This document shows, piece by piece, positions 1 to 6,999 of a stretch of 10,007 bases of DNA. A program made the position numbers and the translations under genes. The notes beneath the pieces were generated by a model. The model saw only the letters and a program-made list of their open reading frames with translations, did no database searches and was not told where the DNA came from. The DNA comes from Bifidobacterium breve (GTDB lineage: Bacteria > Actinomycetota > Actinomycetes > Mycobacteriales > Mycobacteriaceae). Numbering within the stretch: the first letter of the stretch is position 1; each line of letters begins with the position of its first letter. Location of the stretch: positions 1 to 10,007 of the forward strand of contig CAMCWJ010000084.1 of assembly GCA_945882475.1 (NCBI GenBank), written 5' to 3'.

Positions 1-151
1 TCGGCTTGGAGATCTCGGCCGCGGAGGCGATGGCATCCATCGACGTCTCGTGGTAGCCGTTGACTGAGAACATCTGCACCGCGGCGTCGAGCATCTGCTG
101 CTCGCGAACCGCGCGCGGCAGGCGCTTGGTGCCACCGGCCCCACCGGCCAC
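1..151 (-). CDS. TetR-family transcriptional regulator, N-terminal part (runs off the left edge)
   Basis: This is the start of a TetR-type DNA-binding regulator; only the first 50 codons are in the window. The visible N-terminus is a short Gly-rich leader (MAGGAGGTKRLPR), then a helix (residues 14-32, ending VNGY) and the first part of the helix-turn-helix (H34-ETSMDAIASAAEISKP), the classic TetR signature. The start chosen is GTG at 151-149, the first start codon in frame after the lpqI stop. No clear Shine-Dalgarno site precedes it, so translation is probably coupled to lpqI, which ends only two bases upstream. The ligand-binding C-terminal domain is outside the window, so effector and targets cannot be inferred. 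It matches the position of Rv0238 beside lpqI (Rv0237) in M. tuberculosis, from memory. The family call is firm; the role is unknown. Confidence 0.88.
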   Translation of the reverse strand, partial: MAGGAGGTKRLPRAVREQQMLDAAVQMFSVNGYHETSMDAIASAAEISKP

Positions 152-153
152 GG

Positions 154-1365
154 CTAGCCGCCGCAGCGTCCGCTGGGACCCTTGATACCGGCCATCCGCA
201 GCACCGAACCTTCGACGGCCGGCATCGCGAGTTCGCCTGCGGCGACTGCTTTCTCGAGCCGGTCCAGCACGGCGGGCACCTCGGCGGTGGTCACCCACAA
301 CGCCACATCAGTGCCGGCCTGCAGGGCACGCAGCACCGCCTCGGCCACGCCGTAGCGCGACGAGATTGCGGCCATGGACGACAGGTCGTCGCTGAAGACC
401 GGGCCGTTGAAGCCGGGCCCGCCGTAGCCGCCGCTGCGCAGCAGATTGATCGCGGCCGGACTGAGGCTGGCCGGGGTGTTCCCGGTCAGGCCGGGCACCT
501 CGAGGTGGCCGATCATCACCGCGACCGGGGCCTCGGTGGTCAGCGTCACGTAGGGCACCAGGTCGCGATTCATCAGTTCCGACAGCGGCGGGGTGCTGAC
601 CACTCCGGCGGTGTGCGAGTCACCGGAGCCTTGCCCGTGGCCGGGGAAGTGCTTGAGTACCGGGAGCACCCCGGCGGCGCGCAGACCGCGGGCGAAGGCG
701 CCCGCGTAGGTGGTGACCGTGGCGGGGTCGTCGGAGAACGACCGGTCGCCGATGACGGTGTCGTCGCCCTGATCGGAGACGTCGACCACCGGGGCGAAGT
801 CGATGGTGATGCCAAGGCCGCGCATCTGCTGGCCCCGACTGAGCGCGAGTTGGTAGACCTGCTCGGGCGTCTGGGTCTGGGCCAGCGTCCGGGCCGACGG
901 CGCGGGGCCGATCAACGTCGACAGCCGAGATACCCGGCCACCCTCCTCATCCACGCTCACCGCCAACGGCAGCGGTCCGAGGTCGGCCATCTCACCGAGG
1001 GAGCCGTCGGTCAGCATGCTCAGGTCGGTCCAGCTGCCGATCATGATGCCGCCGACGTGATAGGTGTCCACCACCGCGCGGGCGTCGGCTGCGTTGCGGA
1101 CCCCGACCATCAGCAACTGGGCCAACTTGTCGCGGGTGGACATCGACGCGAGCAGGGCGGAACCGGCGCCACAGGCCGGCGGCGCGGGGGCGGCCGGCAT
1201 CGGGGCCGGCCCGGCCAGCGGCGTCACACTGGCACTTTCGACGACGTTGGACTGAGTCGCCGGAGCCGATGCCGACTGCGGGGCCGTCGAGGAACATCCG
1301 GCAATGACCAGTGGCACCGCCGTCAGGGCCGCGAGTACGCGGGTAGGAAGCACGCGAGTGAACAT
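154..1365 (-). CDS. lpqI: LpqI, secreted lipoprotein beta-N-acetylglucosaminidase (GH3)
   Basis: This 403-residue exported lipoprotein is a family 3 glycoside hydrolase of the NagZ type. Mycobacterial LpqI is known to remove N-acetylglucosamine from released peptidoglycan fragments during wall recycling. The signal peptide has a basic start, a hydrophobic core and the lipobox I21-A-G-C24, so C24 should be acylated. A Pro/Ala/Ser-rich linker (about 25-62) leads to one GH3 catalytic domain. The substrate-binding motif DEEGGR is at 139-144, KHFPGHG at 238-244, the D249-S-H251 general acid/base dyad follows it, and FSDDLS at 324-329 carries the Asp nucleophile (probably D326). The mature chain has only two other cysteines, C65 and C401, near its two ends, so a disulfide is possible. 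The ATG at 1365 gives a correct signal peptide although its ribosome site is weak. The gene is divergent from the DUF2613-aftD unit and two bases upstream of a TetR gene. Confidence 0.95.
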   Translation of the reverse strand: MFTRVLPTRVLAALTAVPLVIAGCSSTAPQSASAPATQSNVVESASVTPLAGPAPMPAAPAPPACGAGSALLASMSTRDKLAQLLMVGVRNAADARAVVDTYHVGGIMIGSWTDLSMLTDGSLGEMADLGPLPLAVSVDEEGGRVSRLSTLIGPAPSARTLAQTQTPEQVYQLALSRGQQMRGLGITIDFAPVVDVSDQGDDTVIGDRSFSDDPATVTTYAGAFARGLRAAGVLPVLKHFPGHGQGSGDSHTAGVVSTPPLSELMNRDLVPYVTLTTEAPVAVMIGHLEVPGLTGNTPASLSPAAINLLRSGGYGGPGFNGPVFSDDLSSMAAISSRYGVAEAVLRALQAGTDVALWVTTAEVPAVLDRLEKAVAAGELAMPAVEGSVLRMAGIKGPSGRCGG

Positions 1366-1427
1366 CGGACCATGCTGTCATGGCCGCCGCCGCAGGCCAA
1401 TGCGAGGTCGGGCGCGCCGGGTCCGCG

Positions 1428-1436
1428 TGCTAGGTT
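1428..1436 (+). promoter_or_regulatory. Putative extended -10 promoter for the DUF2613-aftD unit
   Basis: TGCTAGGTT fits a mycobacterial SigA-type extended -10: the TGn element, then the TANNNT hexamer TAGGTT at 1431-1436. No convincing -35 hexamer lies at the usual distance, which is common for extended -10 promoters. Transcription would begin near 1443, leaving a leader of about 40 bases before the ATG at 1484. This is motif inference only. No comparable -10 was found for lpqI on the opposite strand of the same spacer. Confidence 0.45.
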
Positions 1437-1470
1437 GACCAGCGAGGTTGTCCCCCGACCCGCGAAAGCG

Positions 1471-1475
1471 AGGAG
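1471..1475 (+). promoter_or_regulatory. Shine-Dalgarno site fixing the DUF2613 start
   Basis: AGGAG lies eight bases before the ATG at 1484. It selects that ATG over the in-frame TTG at 1448, which would add twelve charged residues before the membrane helix and has no ribosome site of its own. Confidence 0.8.
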
Positions 1476-1483
1476 TGCCGAAC

Positions 1484-1657
1484 ATGACCCGGTTCCTGGT
1501 GCCTGCCGCCGCGAGCACCGTGGTCGGTCTGTTGCTCGGAGCCGCCTCCATCTTCGGGGTGACCCAGATGATCCAGCAGGACACCAAGCCGCCGCTGTCC
1601 CCCGTCGACCCGGCGTCCTCGGTGCTCAACCGCGTCGAGTACGGCAACCGCGGCTAG
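1484..1657 (+). CDS. DUF2613 single-pass membrane microprotein (Rv0236A-like)
   Basis: This 57-residue protein has a short N-terminus (MTRF), one hydrophobic helix at about residues 5-27 containing Gly/Ala-rich small-residue spacing (VVGLLLGAASIFGV), and a polar tail with a Pro-rich segment (KPPLSPVDP, 36-43) ending VLNRVEYGNRG. This matches the DUF2613 family annotated as Rv0236A in M. tuberculosis. By the positive-inside rule the basic N-terminus is cytoplasmic and the tail periplasmic, unless the helix is cleaved as a signal peptide; no clear cleavage site is visible. The start is fixed by AGGAG at 1471-1475. The stop is followed almost at once by aftD coding sequence in another frame, so the two genes are expected to be transcribed and perhaps translated together. 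Function is unknown; a role as an AftD partner is inference from the pairing only. Confidence 0.88.
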   Translation: MTRFLVPAAASTVVGLLLGAASIFGVTQMIQQDTKPPLSPVDPASSVLNRVEYGNRG

Positions 1658-1658
1658 C

Positions 1659-4600
1659 CTGAGCACGCTGACCGCCACCCCAGCAGCGGCCGCCGAGCAT
1701 CCCGCGGCCGAGCGACCGCTGTCCCGTCGCTGGCTGGCCGGAGTCTTCGCCGTCGCACTGGTGATGTGCTTCGCCCAGGCGCCCGGATTGATCGCCCCGG
1801 ACACCAAGCTCGACCTGACCGCCAACCCACTGCGCTTCCTGGCCCGGGCCGCCACGCTGTGGAACAGCGACCTGCCGTTCGGGCAGACGCAGAACCAGGC
1901 CTACGGCTATCTGTTTCCGCACGGCGCCTTCTTCCTGCTCGGCCACGAACTCGGCGTGCCGGGATGGGTCACCCAGCGACTGTGGTGGGCACTGCTGCTG
2001 ACGGCCGGCTTCTGGGGTCTGCTGCGGGTGGCCGAGGCGCTGGGCATCGGCACCCGCACCTCGCGGTTGGTGGGGGCTGCGGCGTTCGCGCTGTCGCCGC
2101 GGGTGCTGACCACCCTGGGCTCGATCTCCTCGGAGACGCTGCCGATGATGCTCGCGCCGTGGGTGCTGCTGCCGGTGATCGTCGCCCTGGCGAACCGGCC
2201 GGCGGGTGCGGCACCGCTGCGGATGCTGGCAGCCCGCGCCGGGATCGCCCTGGCGCTCATGGGCGCGGTCAACGCGGTGGCCAGTCTGGCGGCCTGCCTG
2301 CCCGCGGTGATCTGGTGGGCCTGCCATCGGCCCAACCGAAGGTGGTGGCGGTTCACCGGATGGTGGATCCTGGCGTCCGCGCTTGCGGTCGCCTGGTGGG
2401 TGGTAGCCCTGGTGCTGCTCGGGCGGGTCAGCCCGGCGTTCCTCGATTTCATCGAATCCTCCGGCGTCACCACCCAGTGGACCTCGCTGATCGAGGTGCT
2501 GCGCGGAACGTCTGCCTGGACGCCGTACGTGGCACCGAACGCCACCGCGGCGTCGTCCCTGGTGACCCAACCGGTGGCGGTGCTAGCCACCACCCTGGTC
2601 GCCGCGGGTGGATTGGCCGGCCTGGCGTTGCGGTCGATGCCCGCGCGGGGCCGACTGGTGACGATGCTGATGGTCGGTCTGGTGCTGCTGACGGCCGGTT
2701 ACGCCGGTGGCCTGGGCTCTCCCATCGCCGATCAGGTTCAGGGTTTCCTCGACGCCGCGGGCGCGCCACTGCGCAACGTGCACAAACTCGAACCGGTCAT
2801 TCGCATCCCGCTGGTGCTGGGCCTGGTGCACCTCCTCGGCCGAATTCCGTTGCCGGGCAGTGCTGCCCGGGTCGTCTGGGTTCGCGCGTTCTCGCACCCG
2901 GAGGCCGACCGGCGAATCGCGGCGGGAATCGTCGTGCTGACCGCACTGCTGGTGGCCACATCGCTGGCGTGGACCGGCCGGCTGACCCCGCCGGGGGCAT
3001 TCAAGGCCATCCCGGACTACTGGCACCAGACCGCCGACTGGCTCACCGAGCGCAACAAGGCCGATCCGGATTCCGGGCGGGTGCTGGTGGTGCCCGGCGC
3101 GCCGTTCGCCACCCAGGTCTGGGGCAACAGCCACGACGAGCCCCTTCAGGTGCTCGGGGATTTCCCCTGGGGGGTAAGGGATTCCATTCCGCTGACGCCA
3201 CCGCAGACGATCCGGGCACTGGACTCGGTGCAGCGGCTTTTCGCCGCCGGGCGGCCGTCGGCCGGGCTGGCCGACACATTGGCCCGCCAGGGCATCTCCA
3301 CCGTGGTGGTCCGCAACGATCTCGATCCGGAAACCTCGCGTTCGGCCCGACCACTGCTGGTGCACCGCGCCATCGAGGGCTCACCCGGACTGCGCAAGGT
3401 CGCCGAGTTCGGGGATCCGGTGGGGGCGGGCACGGTGGAGGGCTTCATCAGCGACAGCGGGTTGCGGCCGCCCTTCCCCGCGGTGGAGATCTATCGCGTC
3501 GAGGGTGCCGCGGACATGCCGGTACGGCCGTATCTGACCGGCACGGCCGACGTGACCCGGGTCGACGGCGGCCCGGAGTCGTTGTTGCGCATCGACGAAC
3601 GCCGACGGTTACTCAGCCAGGCGCCGCTGGGTCCGATGCTGCTGACCGCCGACGCCAAACGCGCCGGGTTGCCGACGCCACCCGGTCTCGGAGTGATCGT
3701 GACCGACACCCCGGTCGACCGCGAAACCGACTACGGCCGGGTCGACGACCACTCCTCGGCGATCCGCGCCGCCGGCGACCGGCGCACCACCTTCAACCGG
3801 GTGCCGGACTACCCGATGCCCGGCGCCGCCCTGGTGCAGGGCCGGTGGTCGGGCGGGCGACTGAGCGCGTCGAGTTCGTCATCAGACGCGACGACGCTGC
3901 CCAACGTCGCGCCGGGCAGTGGTCCGGTGGCCGCGGTGGACGACGATCCCGCCACCGCGTGGATCTCCAACTCGCTGGAGCCTGCGATCGGCCAGTGGCT
4001 GCAGATCGACTTCGACCGGCCGGTGACCAACGCCGCGATCACCATCATTCCCAGTGCCACCGCGGTCGGCGCCCAGGTACGGCGACTCCAGATTTCCACC
4101 GCCAACGGCACCACGACCCTGGGCTTCGATCTGCCGGGCCGGCCACTGACCGTGGCGTTGCCCTACGGGGAGACGCCGTGGGTGCGGGTCACCGCCATCG
4201 GTACCGATGACGGGACGTCGGGTGTCCAGTTCGGTATCACCGATATCGCTGTAACCCAATACGACGCAGCGGGTTTCGCGATTCCGGTCGATCTGCGTCA
4301 CACCGTCTTCGTGCCGGCGCCACCGGCCGGGGCAACGGTTGCCGCCTGGGACCTCGGTTCGGAACTGCTGGGACGCGACGGCTGTGCGGACGCCGGGGAT
4401 GCCGTGCACTGCGCCGCCTCCATGGCGCTGGCGCCCGAGGAGCCGGTGACCCTCAGCCGGACTCTGGAGGTGCCCACCGCGATCGAGGTCACCCCGACCG
4501 TCTGGGTGCGGGCCCGCCAGGGGCCCCGATTGGCGGATCTGATCGCCGCTCCCGGAATGGCAAGGGCCACCGGCGGCGCCGACCTCATCGATGTCCAGGG

Positions 4601-6002
4601 ATCCTCTTACGCGGCAGCCGACGGCGATCCGAGGACCTCGTGGACCGCACCGCAGGGCGTGGTGCAGCACCGCACGCCGCCGACGCTGACGCTGACGCTG
4701 CCGGCTGAGGCCGAGGTGGCCGGACTGCGGCTGACGCCCAGCGAATCGGCGCTGCCCACCCATCCGCGGATGGTCGCCATCGACCTCGGCGACGGTCCGC
4801 AGGTGCGCACTCTGCAACCCGGCGAACAGACGGTCGCGCTGCATCCGCGGCGCACCGACACCATCGGGATCAGTCTGCTCGACTGGGATGACGTAATCGA
4901 CCGCACCGCACTGGGTTTCGATCAGCTCAAGCCGCCCGGCCTGGCCGAGGTGAGCGCGATCGGGCCGGACGGCGCTCCGATCGCGGCTGTGGACGCCGCG
5001 GCCAACCGTGGCCGGCCCGTCGAGTTGGCGTGCGGCCAGGGGCCCGTGATCGCGGTGGCGGGGCGATTCATTCAGACGTCGGTGTCCACGACGGTCGGCG
5101 CACTCCTCGCCGGCAAACCGATCCCGGCCCGGCCCTGCGATCCGGTACCGATCGCGCTGCCGGCCGGGACCCAGGAGTTGCTGATCAGTCCAGGCCCGGC
5201 GTTCGTCGCAGACGGTCTTGCGCTCAGCGGCCCGCTGGCGTCCCGGATCGCCACGGCGCCAACGACTCCCGCCGACATCACCGAGTGGTCATCGGCCCGC
5301 CGGGTGCTCACTGTGCCCCGTTCACCGACCTCTCGGATCCTGGTGGTGCCCGAGAGCGTCAACCCCGGCTGGGTCGCGCGCAACCCCGACGGCGCCACGC
5401 TGACCCCGGTGATCGTCAACGGCTGGCAGCAGGGCTGGGTGCTGCCGGCCGGTGCGCAGGGTGCGATCACGTTGAGCTTTCCCACCGACGGGCCCTACCG
5501 GGCCGGGCTCGCCATCGGTCTGGGACTGCTGCCACTCCTGCTCCTGCTGGCATTGCTACCGCCGCGCCGGCCGGTTTCCGACGACGACCCGCCGCAACCC
5601 TGGGCGCCCCGGGTGCCCGCCGCCATCGCGGTGGCGGCGGCAGGCGCGCTGATCGGCGGGGTGGGCGGCCTGGCGGTGTTCGGCGGGGCCATGGTGATTG
5701 GTTACCTGATCCGTGACCGCCGATTGGCTGATCGCGTGACGCTGTTCGCGGCGAGCGTCGGACTCATCGCCGCGGGGGCGCTGTTGTCGCGGTATCCGTG
5801 GCGTTCGGTCGACGGCTACATCGGCTTCTCCCCCTGGGTGCAGTTGCCCGCACTGATCGCCGTCGGGGCCGTGGCCGCCTCGGCCGTTCCGCGAGATCCG
5901 GCGCCCCCGGTCGACGACGGGACCGATCCAGCGCCAGACGGCGCGGGTGCCGATCCAGCGCCTCTCGACGAATGGGACACCCCCGCAATCTCTTCGCCGT
6001 AG
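1659..6002 (+). CDS. aftD: AftD, membrane alpha-(1->3)-arabinofuranosyltransferase (GT-C, DUF3367)
   Basis: AftD is a very large GT-C enzyme that transfers arabinofuranose from decaprenylphosphoryl-arabinose onto arabinan of arabinogalactan and lipoarabinomannan in the periplasm. At about 1447 residues it has the expected family length. Transmembrane helix 1 (about 23-43) is followed by the first periplasmic loop APDTKLDL, where D48 is the likely catalytic Asp. Several more helices run to about residue 441, and a large periplasmic region spans about 442-1275. That region holds two discoidin-like (F5/8 type C) carbohydrate-binding modules around AVDDDPATAW (near 757) and AAADGDPRTSW (near 984). 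Four C-terminal helices (about 1280-1411) and an acidic DPAP-rich tail complete it. The start is uncertain: no ATG, GTG or TTG occurs in frame before GTG 1761, but starting there deletes helix 1. CTG 1659, one base after the DUF2613 stop, is chosen (giving MSTLTA); CTG 1668 or 1719 are alternatives. php follows after 10 bases. Confidence 0.93.
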   Translation: MSTLTATPAAAAEHPAAERPLSRRWLAGVFAVALVMCFAQAPGLIAPDTKLDLTANPLRFLARAATLWNSDLPFGQTQNQAYGYLFPHGAFFLLGHELGVPGWVTQRLWWALLLTAGFWGLLRVAEALGIGTRTSRLVGAAAFALSPRVLTTLGSISSETLPMMLAPWVLLPVIVALANRPAGAAPLRMLAARAGIALALMGAVNAVASLAACLPAVIWWACHRPNRRWWRFTGWWILASALAVAWWVVALVLLGRVSPAFLDFIESSGVTTQWTSLIEVLRGTSAWTPYVAPNATAASSLVTQPVAVLATTLVAAGGLAGLALRSMPARGRLVTMLMVGLVLLTAGYAGGLGSPIADQVQGFLDAAGAPLRNVHKLEPVIRIPLVLGLVHLLGRIPLPGSAARVVWVRAFSHPEADRRIAAGIVVLTALLVATSLAWTGRLTPPGAFKAIPDYWHQTADWLTERNKADPDSGRVLVVPGAPFATQVWGNSHDEPLQVLGDFPWGVRDSIPLTPPQTIRALDSVQRLFAAGRPSAGLADTLARQGISTVVVRNDLDPETSRSARPLLVHRAIEGSPGLRKVAEFGDPVGAGTVEGFISDSGLRPPFPAVEIYRVEGAADMPVRPYLTGTADVTRVDGGPESLLRIDERRRLLSQAPLGPMLLTADAKRAGLPTPPGLGVIVTDTPVDRETDYGRVDDHSSAIRAAGDRRTTFNRVPDYPMPGAALVQGRWSGGRLSASSSSSDATTLPNVAPGSGPVAAVDDDPATAWISNSLEPAIGQWLQIDFDRPVTNAAITIIPSATAVGAQVRRLQISTANGTTTLGFDLPGRPLTVALPYGETPWVRVTAIGTDDGTSGVQFGITDIAVTQYDAAGFAIPVDLRHTVFVPAPPAGATVAAWDLGSELLGRDGCADAGDAVHCAASMALAPEEPVTLSRTLEVPTAIEVTPTVWVRARQGPRLADLIAAPGMARATGGADLIDVQGSSYAAADGDPRTSWTAPQGVVQHRTPPTLTLTLPAEAEVAGLRLTPSESALPTHPRMVAIDLGDGPQVRTLQPGEQTVALHPRRTDTIGISLLDWDDVIDRTALGFDQLKPPGLAEVSAIGPDGAPIAAVDAAANRGRPVELACGQGPVIAVAGRFIQTSVSTTVGALLAGKPIPARPCDPVPIALPAGTQELLISPGPAFVADGLALSGPLASRIATAPTTPADITEWSSARRVLTVPRSPTSRILVVPESVNPGWVARNPDGATLTPVIVNGWQQGWVLPAGAQGAITLSFPTDGPYRAGLAIGLGLLPLLLLLALLPPRRPVSDDDPPQPWAPRVPAAIAVAAAGALIGGVGGLAVFGGAMVIGYLIRDRRLADRVTLFAASVGLIAAGALLSRYPWRSVDGYIGFSPWVQLPALIAVGAVAASAVPRDPAPPVDDGTDPAPDGAGADPAPLDEWDTPAISSP
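5923..5962 (+). repeat. 27-base-spaced direct repeat in the aftD C-terminal tail
   Basis: CCGATCCAGCGCC occurs at 5923-5935 and again at 5950-5962, exactly nine codons apart and in frame. Together with an upstream GATCCGGCGCC variant it encodes a DPAP-repeat acidic tail after the last transmembrane helix of AftD. The in-frame spacing suggests a small tandem duplication inside a low-constraint tail. Confidence 0.7.
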
Positions 6003-6012
6003 GGTGCCTGCC

Positions 6013-6999
6013 ATGACAGAGATGCGCGAAGTACAGACCGTGCGAGGCGGCATCGCGACCGCCGACCTGGGTGTCACGCTGATGCACGAGCACGTGTTCG
6101 TGCTGTCCCCGGAGATCATGGCCAACTACCCCGAAGGCTGGGGCGATGAGCAGGCCCGCGAGGACGCCGCGGTCGAGAAGCTCAATGCGCTCAAGGCGAT
6201 CGGCGTGGATTCCATCGTCGATCCCACGGTGATCGGGCTAGGCCGCTACATCCCCCGCATCCAGCGGGTGGCTGAGCGTACCGACCTGCAGATCGTGGTG
6301 GCGACCGGGGTCTACACCTACAACGACGTCCCGATGTACTTCCACTTCACCGGTCCGGGCACCGCACTCGACGGGCCCGAGCCGATGGTCGATCTGTTCG
6401 TGCGAGACATCACCGAGGGGATCGCCGGCACCGGGGTCAAGGCCGCGATCCTCAAGTGCGCGACCGACGAACCCGGGATCACCCCGGGGGTGGACCGGGT
6501 ACTGCGGGCGGTGGCCCGGGCGCACCGGGCGACCGGGGTGCCGATCACCACCCACACCCACGCCCACACCCGCCGCGGCCTCGAACAGCAGCGCGTGTTC
6601 GCCGAGGAGGGCGTGGATCTGAGCCGGGTGATCATCGGGCACAGCGGCGACACCACCGACCTGGACTACCTGGAGGAACTCGTCGCCGCCGGGTCCTATC
6701 TCGGCATGGACCGGTTCGGCCTGGAGAACATCCTCAGCTTCGACGAGCGGGTCGACACGGTGGCCCGCATGTGCGAGCGCGGCCACGCCGACAAGATGGT
6801 GCTGGCTCACGATGCATCCTGCTTCATCGACTGGCTGCCAGAGGAAGCGCTGCCGTTGGTCCTGCCGAACTGGCATTACCTGCACATCCACAACGATGTG
6901 CTGCCGGCACTGCGGGAGCGCGGCGTCACCGAGGAGCAGATCACCACTATGCTAGTGGGCAACCCGCGGGCCATCTTCTCCACCGGTGGCGCCTACTAG
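6013..6999 (+). CDS. php: Phosphotriesterase-like lactonase (Php/PPH)
   Basis: This 328-residue cytosolic metal-dependent hydrolase belongs to the phosphotriesterase-like lactonases of the amidohydrolase superfamily. The M. tuberculosis relative (Rv0230c, PPH) hydrolyses lactones, including acyl-homoserine lactones, and only weakly paraoxon. The binuclear metal site can be read directly: H25-x-H27 (LMHEHVF), the bridging carboxylated lysine K148 (AILKCAT), H181 (TTHTHAH), H210 (IIGHSGDT) and D267 (LAHDAS). Y101 in TGVYTY is the residue typical of lactonase-type members. The chain is complete with a normal TIM-barrel length and has no signal peptide. ATG 6013 is chosen because it begins the conserved MREVQTVRGGI region; the in-frame GTG at 5947 lies inside aftD and would add an unrelated leader. 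The ribosome site is weak (AGGGTG near 6001), consistent with coupling to aftD ten bases upstream. The natural lactone is not known. Confidence 0.92.
   Translation: MTEMREVQTVRGGIATADLGVTLMHEHVFVLSPEIMANYPEGWGDEQAREDAAVEKLNALKAIGVDSIVDPTVIGLGRYIPRIQRVAERTDLQIVVATGVYTYNDVPMYFHFTGPGTALDGPEPMVDLFVRDITEGIAGTGVKAAILKCATDEPGITPGVDRVLRAVARAHRATGVPITTHTHAHTRRGLEQQRVFAEEGVDLSRVIIGHSGDTTDLDYLEELVAAGSYLGMDRFGLENILSFDERVDTVARMCERGHADKMVLAHDASCFIDWLPEEALPLVLPNWHYLHIHNDVLPALRERGVTEEQITTMLVGNPRAIFSTGGAY

Noticed and set aside
1448..1483. TTG start adding 12 residues to the DUF2613 protein
   Set aside because: AGGAG at 1471-1475 is correctly placed for ATG 1484, and the extension is charged and atypical for the family.
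1366..1483. Promoter for lpqI on the minus strand
   Set aside because: No convincing TANNNT hexamer was found at a fitting distance, so none is called, though a promoter must exist there.
505..1662. Long open frame on the plus strand opposite lpqI
   Set aside because: Its Arg/Gly/His-rich low-complexity translation is a GC-rich shadow of lpqI, which has a signal peptide and catalytic motifs.
1626..2570. Minus-strand open frame opposite DUF2613/aftD
   Set aside because: Arg/Gln/Gly-rich shadow without recognisable domain; aftD reads cleanly on the other strand.
2853..2870. Perfect inverted repeat CCGGGCAG-TG-CTGCCCGG inside aftD
   Set aside because: It lies within a well-conserved coding stretch with only a two-base loop and no U-tract; probably chance in GC-rich codons.
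4683..4700. Three tandem ACGCTG units in aftD
   Set aside because: They encode the beta-strand TLTLTL of the second discoidin-like module and need no other explanation.
5947..6012. Earlier GTG start for php
   Set aside because: It lies within aftD and adds 22 unrelated residues before the family N-terminus.
6456..6998. Upstream extension of the acyl-CoA ligase to a start at 6456
   Set aside because: It runs through php in another frame and gives low-complexity residues; the ANL fold begins just after GTG 6999.
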